This document shows positions 4,154 to 5,290 of a stretch of DNA of 5,290 nt, piece by piece; the first letter of the stretch is position 1; each line of letters begins with the position of its first letter. Below the pieces are notes generated by a model. That model searched no databases. It worked only from the letters and a program-made list of their open reading frames with translations, and was not told the DNA's origin. Source of the stretch: an uncultured Planctomycetaceae bacterium (GTDB taxonomy: Bacteria; Planctomycetota; Planctomycetia; Pirellulales; Thermoguttaceae); NCBI GenBank assembly GCA_947307005.1, contig CAMZHY010000279.1:1-5290 (forward strand). The letters run 5' to 3'. A program made the position numbers and the translations under genes.

Positions 4154-5290
4154 TTATTCTTCCACCGGCGTTATCGCGTAGAATACGACCGCATGCCGAT
4201 CAAGCGTGGTTGCAATCGAAATCTTTCCATCTTCTCCAACAACGTTTTCCTGTTCAAAAACGCGCGGAGGTCGGTTGGCCTTTTCAAGATAATTCGCGCG
4301 AAGCTCTTTATCGTATAGCGATTTATATTCAGGATCGATCCACCCGATATCGAGGTTGCCGCTGTCGGGCGACCAACTGAACGCATCGTCGGGAATCCGA
4401 AGACGTTCCTTATCGGCGAGCCAGTCGCAGAAGAAATTCTCCTTGTCGTCAATCGTCGTCTCAACGACCTTGACGCGTCGCCCCTTCCAAAAGGGCGCGT
4501 CGACGTCGAAAGCAACGTCCGCCGTCTGGTCGTAGTTAAGATCGTACTTAAAGTTGTACGCCATGAGAAGGAGCGTCTCGGAGCTTTCGTCAAACGCTGC
4601 GACAGCGTCGCTATCGACGCCGTCGGCAAGCGTTTTTTCTTCCGTCGCGCTCAGAACTTTCGCGTTTCGGAACTTCGCAACGTTCTGCGCGACGCGATAC
4701 GCGATCAAGGGGTAACCGCCCCAAGGTCCCGAGGAGGAATAGCTCCATGCGCTAAAATAATCGATATCTGAATCGATCAGAATCTTGAAAATCCGCGCGT
4801 CGAACGCCGCTTGATACGTTTGACCGACGATGCGAAACGTCAAATCCCCCGCGTTCTTCCCTTTACGACTCGCGAGAATACGTCCTTCGTCCACGCCGTA
4901 GCGCAAATCTGTCAGACCGACGGCGTTTGCGCGTTCGCGAATCCGGGCGACCGTCTGCGCGAGCGTCAACGGATGCGGCCGATCCGGCGCGTCGTCGTAG
5001 AAGGAAACGGCGAAATACTTGATCGGAATGGGACTCTCGCCCGTCTTCGCATTGACGCCTTTCGCGCAATGATCGAGAAGCTCGCGCTCGTCCCAGAGAC
5101 CTTCCGTACAAGCCATCGCGTGCGCGCCGATCCAAATATCGGGACCAAGCTGGTCGCAAAGCGCCGCGACGGAATAGTCGTAAAGTTTGAAATACGCGTC
5201 GCGACTCCCCTCGGGGCTTTTCGCCTTGTCATGGAACCAACTCGCATTTTCAAATTCGACGAGAACGCCGAAGCCCCACGTTCTTACCTC
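4154..5290 (-). CDS. GH39-like glycoside hydrolase, N-terminus beyond the right edge
   Basis: The open frame continues without a stop to the right edge, so the visible part is 378 C-terminal residues; the ATG at 5116 is internal. From the edge it reads VRTWGFGVLVEFENASWF, then AYFKLYDYSVAAL and a PDIWIGAH segment. This follows the GH39 layout of W-x-F-E-V-W-N-E-P-D, then YFKLYD and a later D-P-x-x-x-V-G-G. The proposed acid/base Glu is visible residue 12 (codon 5255-5257). The proposed nucleophile is Glu135 in RYGVDEGRI (codon 4886-4888), 123 residues later, close to the 118 known for Thermoanaerobacterium XynB. FSAWSYSSSGPWGG follows at about 179-192, matching the strand 8 region, and then a beta-sandwich tail from about residue 235. 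GH39 enzymes (clan GH-A) hydrolyse beta-xylosides, iduronides and related sugars. The Asn before the acid/base Glu is replaced by Val, so the match is to a divergent member. Secretion cannot be judged. Confidence 0.7.
   Translation of the reverse strand, partial: EVRTWGFGVLVEFENASWFHDKAKSPEGSRDAYFKLYDYSVAALCDQLGPDIWIGAHAMACTEGLWDERELLDHCAKGVNAKTGESPIPIKYFAVSFYDDAPDRPHPLTLAQTVARIRERANAVGLTDLRYGVDEGRILASRKGKNAGDLTFRIVGQTYQAAFDARIFKILIDSDIDYFSAWSYSSSGPWGGYPLIAYRVAQNVAKFRNAKVLSATEEKTLADGVDSDAVAAFDESSETLLLMAYNFKYDLNYDQTADVAFDVDAPFWKGRRVKVVETTIDDKENFFCDWLADKERLRIPDDAFSWSPDSGNLDIGWIDPEYKSLYDKELRANYLEKANRPPRVFEQENVVGEDGKISIATTLDRHAVVFYAITPVEE

Noticed and set aside
4154..5116. Glycosidase starting at ATG 5116 as a complete 320-residue protein
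   Set aside because: The frame is open to the right edge and the upstream 58 codons contain the expected acid/base region, so 5116 is internal.

Overview
The window looks like a piece of a planctomycete genome, probably from a metagenome-derived contig. The main evidence is a prepilin-like DUF1559 protein carrying the H-X9-DG C-terminal motif, a family that is massively expanded in Planctomycetes. Supporting evidence is a Gfo/Idh/MocA oxidoreductase tail, a secreted endonuclease/exonuclease/phosphatase (EEP) family protein and a GH39-like glycoside hydrolase, and a shared codon style (GAA, CTC, GTC, CGC, frequent GTCGTC) in most of the genes. These assignments come from reading motifs by eye; no database search was possible.

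Layout from left to right. Bases 2-130 encode a fragment of the tRNA methyltransferase TrmFO in a different codon style. It breaks off abruptly and is followed, in another frame, by the C-terminal 120 or so residues of a Gfo/Idh/MocA oxidoreductase ending at 510, so the left end looks like a chimeric junction. Two GC-rich hairpins follow (541-610), then a good sigma70-type promoter (779-806). Next comes a small two-helix membrane protein with three CxxC pairs and several His residues (867-1346). After a gene-free leader lies the DUF1559 pseudopilin-like gene (1624-2627), which is interrupted by a -1 frameshift at a run of six A and closed by a long hairpin (2661-2700).

A second promoter (2886-2914) precedes a 52-residue coiled-coil microprotein gene (2992-3150), followed after 94 bases by the secreted EEP-fold protein (3245-4063). 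A terminator that reads in both directions (4091-4132) separates it from a convergent GH39-like glycosidase on the minus strand (4154 to the right edge, N-terminus missing).

How the genes might work together: the Cys/His-rich membrane protein and the His-rich loop of the pseudopilin are adjacent and same-strand and could share a metal-related role, but this is inference. The EEP protein and the glycosidase are convergent and unlinked in transcription. I found no mobile element, CRISPR array, tRNA or rRNA, and no convincing novel multi-gene defence or biosynthetic system. The most interesting points are the frameshift, the Cys/His-rich pair, the unlisted coiled-coil microprotein and the atypical acid/base motif of the glycosidase.
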